Assembly (NCBI GenBank): GCA_036881805.1 | Contig: JBAJNK010000002.1 | Span: forward strand, 1-5,746 | Reading direction: 5' to 3' | Length of the DNA: 5,746 nt | Source: JANQLC01 sp036881805 | GTDB taxonomy: Bacteria > Bacteroidota > Bacteroidia > Flavobacteriales > JANQLC01 | Shown here: piece by piece, positions 5,651 to 5,746 of the stretch | How positions within the stretch are numbered: position 1 is the stretch's first letter | Layout of the letters: each line of letters begins with the position of its first letter | Made by a program: the position numbers and the translations under genes | The notes under the pieces: generated by a model | Told to the model about the DNA's origin: nothing | Database searches by the model: none | What the model saw: the letters and a program-made list of their open reading frames with translations, nothing else

Positions 5651-5746
5651 ATGAAAAGCGGCATTCACCCCGATAATTATCGTTTGGTCGCCTTTCGCGA
5701 CATGAGCAACGGCTACACCTTTATCACGCGTTCTACAGCCCGTACC
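5651..5746 (+). CDS. rpmE2: Type B 50S ribosomal protein L31, 5' part
   Basis: The 32 codons present encode the N-terminus of type B (cysteine-free) ribosomal protein L31, a large-subunit surface protein that helps bridge the two subunits. MKSGIHPDNYRLVAFRDM is diagnostic (KxGIHPxNYRxVxFxDMS in the family), followed by SNGYTFITRST. The zinc-binding cysteines of the type A protein, which would occur near residues 16-18, are absent, so this is the C-minus paralog often favoured when zinc is scarce. The frame is open to the window edge; the full protein is normally about 80-90 residues. A strong promoter lies just upstream. Whether a Zur-like site controls it cannot be seen. Confidence 0.93.
   Translation, partial: MKSGIHPDNYRLVAFRDMSNGYTFITRSTART

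Overview
The window looks like the chromosome of a Bacteroidota bacterium, perhaps a Sphingobacteriales-type lineage. Three observations point there: Bacteroidota-type promoters (TTTG, then TAnnTTTG), the near absence of Shine-Dalgarno sequences ahead of starts, and the gene order ferredoxin-serC-serA-DUF1015, which I recall from that phylum. Genus and species cannot be read from the sequence.

Layout. Bases 1-421 hold no convincing gene. They contain a T-poor stretch with degenerate ~43-46 bp repeat units (about 10-210), a perfect 7-bp hairpin (268-287) and a likely promoter near 365-399. A small plus-strand gene (422-655) encodes a 77-residue coiled-coil protein with a C-terminal membrane anchor. 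Between it and the convergent operon lies a 115-bp element closed by a perfect 13-bp inverted repeat (653-767), which ends in a T or A tract on either strand and is probably a two-way terminator.

Bases 877-5512 form one tightly packed minus-strand operon, transcribed from high to low coordinates: 2[4Fe-4S] ferredoxin, serC, serA, a DUF1015 protein, a truncated N-acetylmuramoyl-L-alanine amidase, and a YggS/PLPBP protein. Spacings are 21 nt and 8 nt, then overlaps of 4, 11 and 4 nt. SerA and SerC catalyse the first two steps of serine synthesis from 3-phosphoglycerate. No serB is present here. The DUF1015 protein carries an IADGHHR motif and may act on serine or phosphoserine. SerC uses PLP and YggS buffers PLP, so the operon pairs a PLP enzyme with a PLP-homeostasis protein.

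The ferredoxin gene is divergent from rpmE2 (type B ribosomal protein L31, cut by the window edge at 5746). The gap between them holds a promoter for each direction.

The most notable points are the amidase truncated precisely at the yggS start with a 4-nt stop/start overlap, the unusual long palindrome-closed element at 653-767, and the DUF1015 protein embedded in the serine operon. I do not see a clearly new defence, mobile or biosynthetic system.
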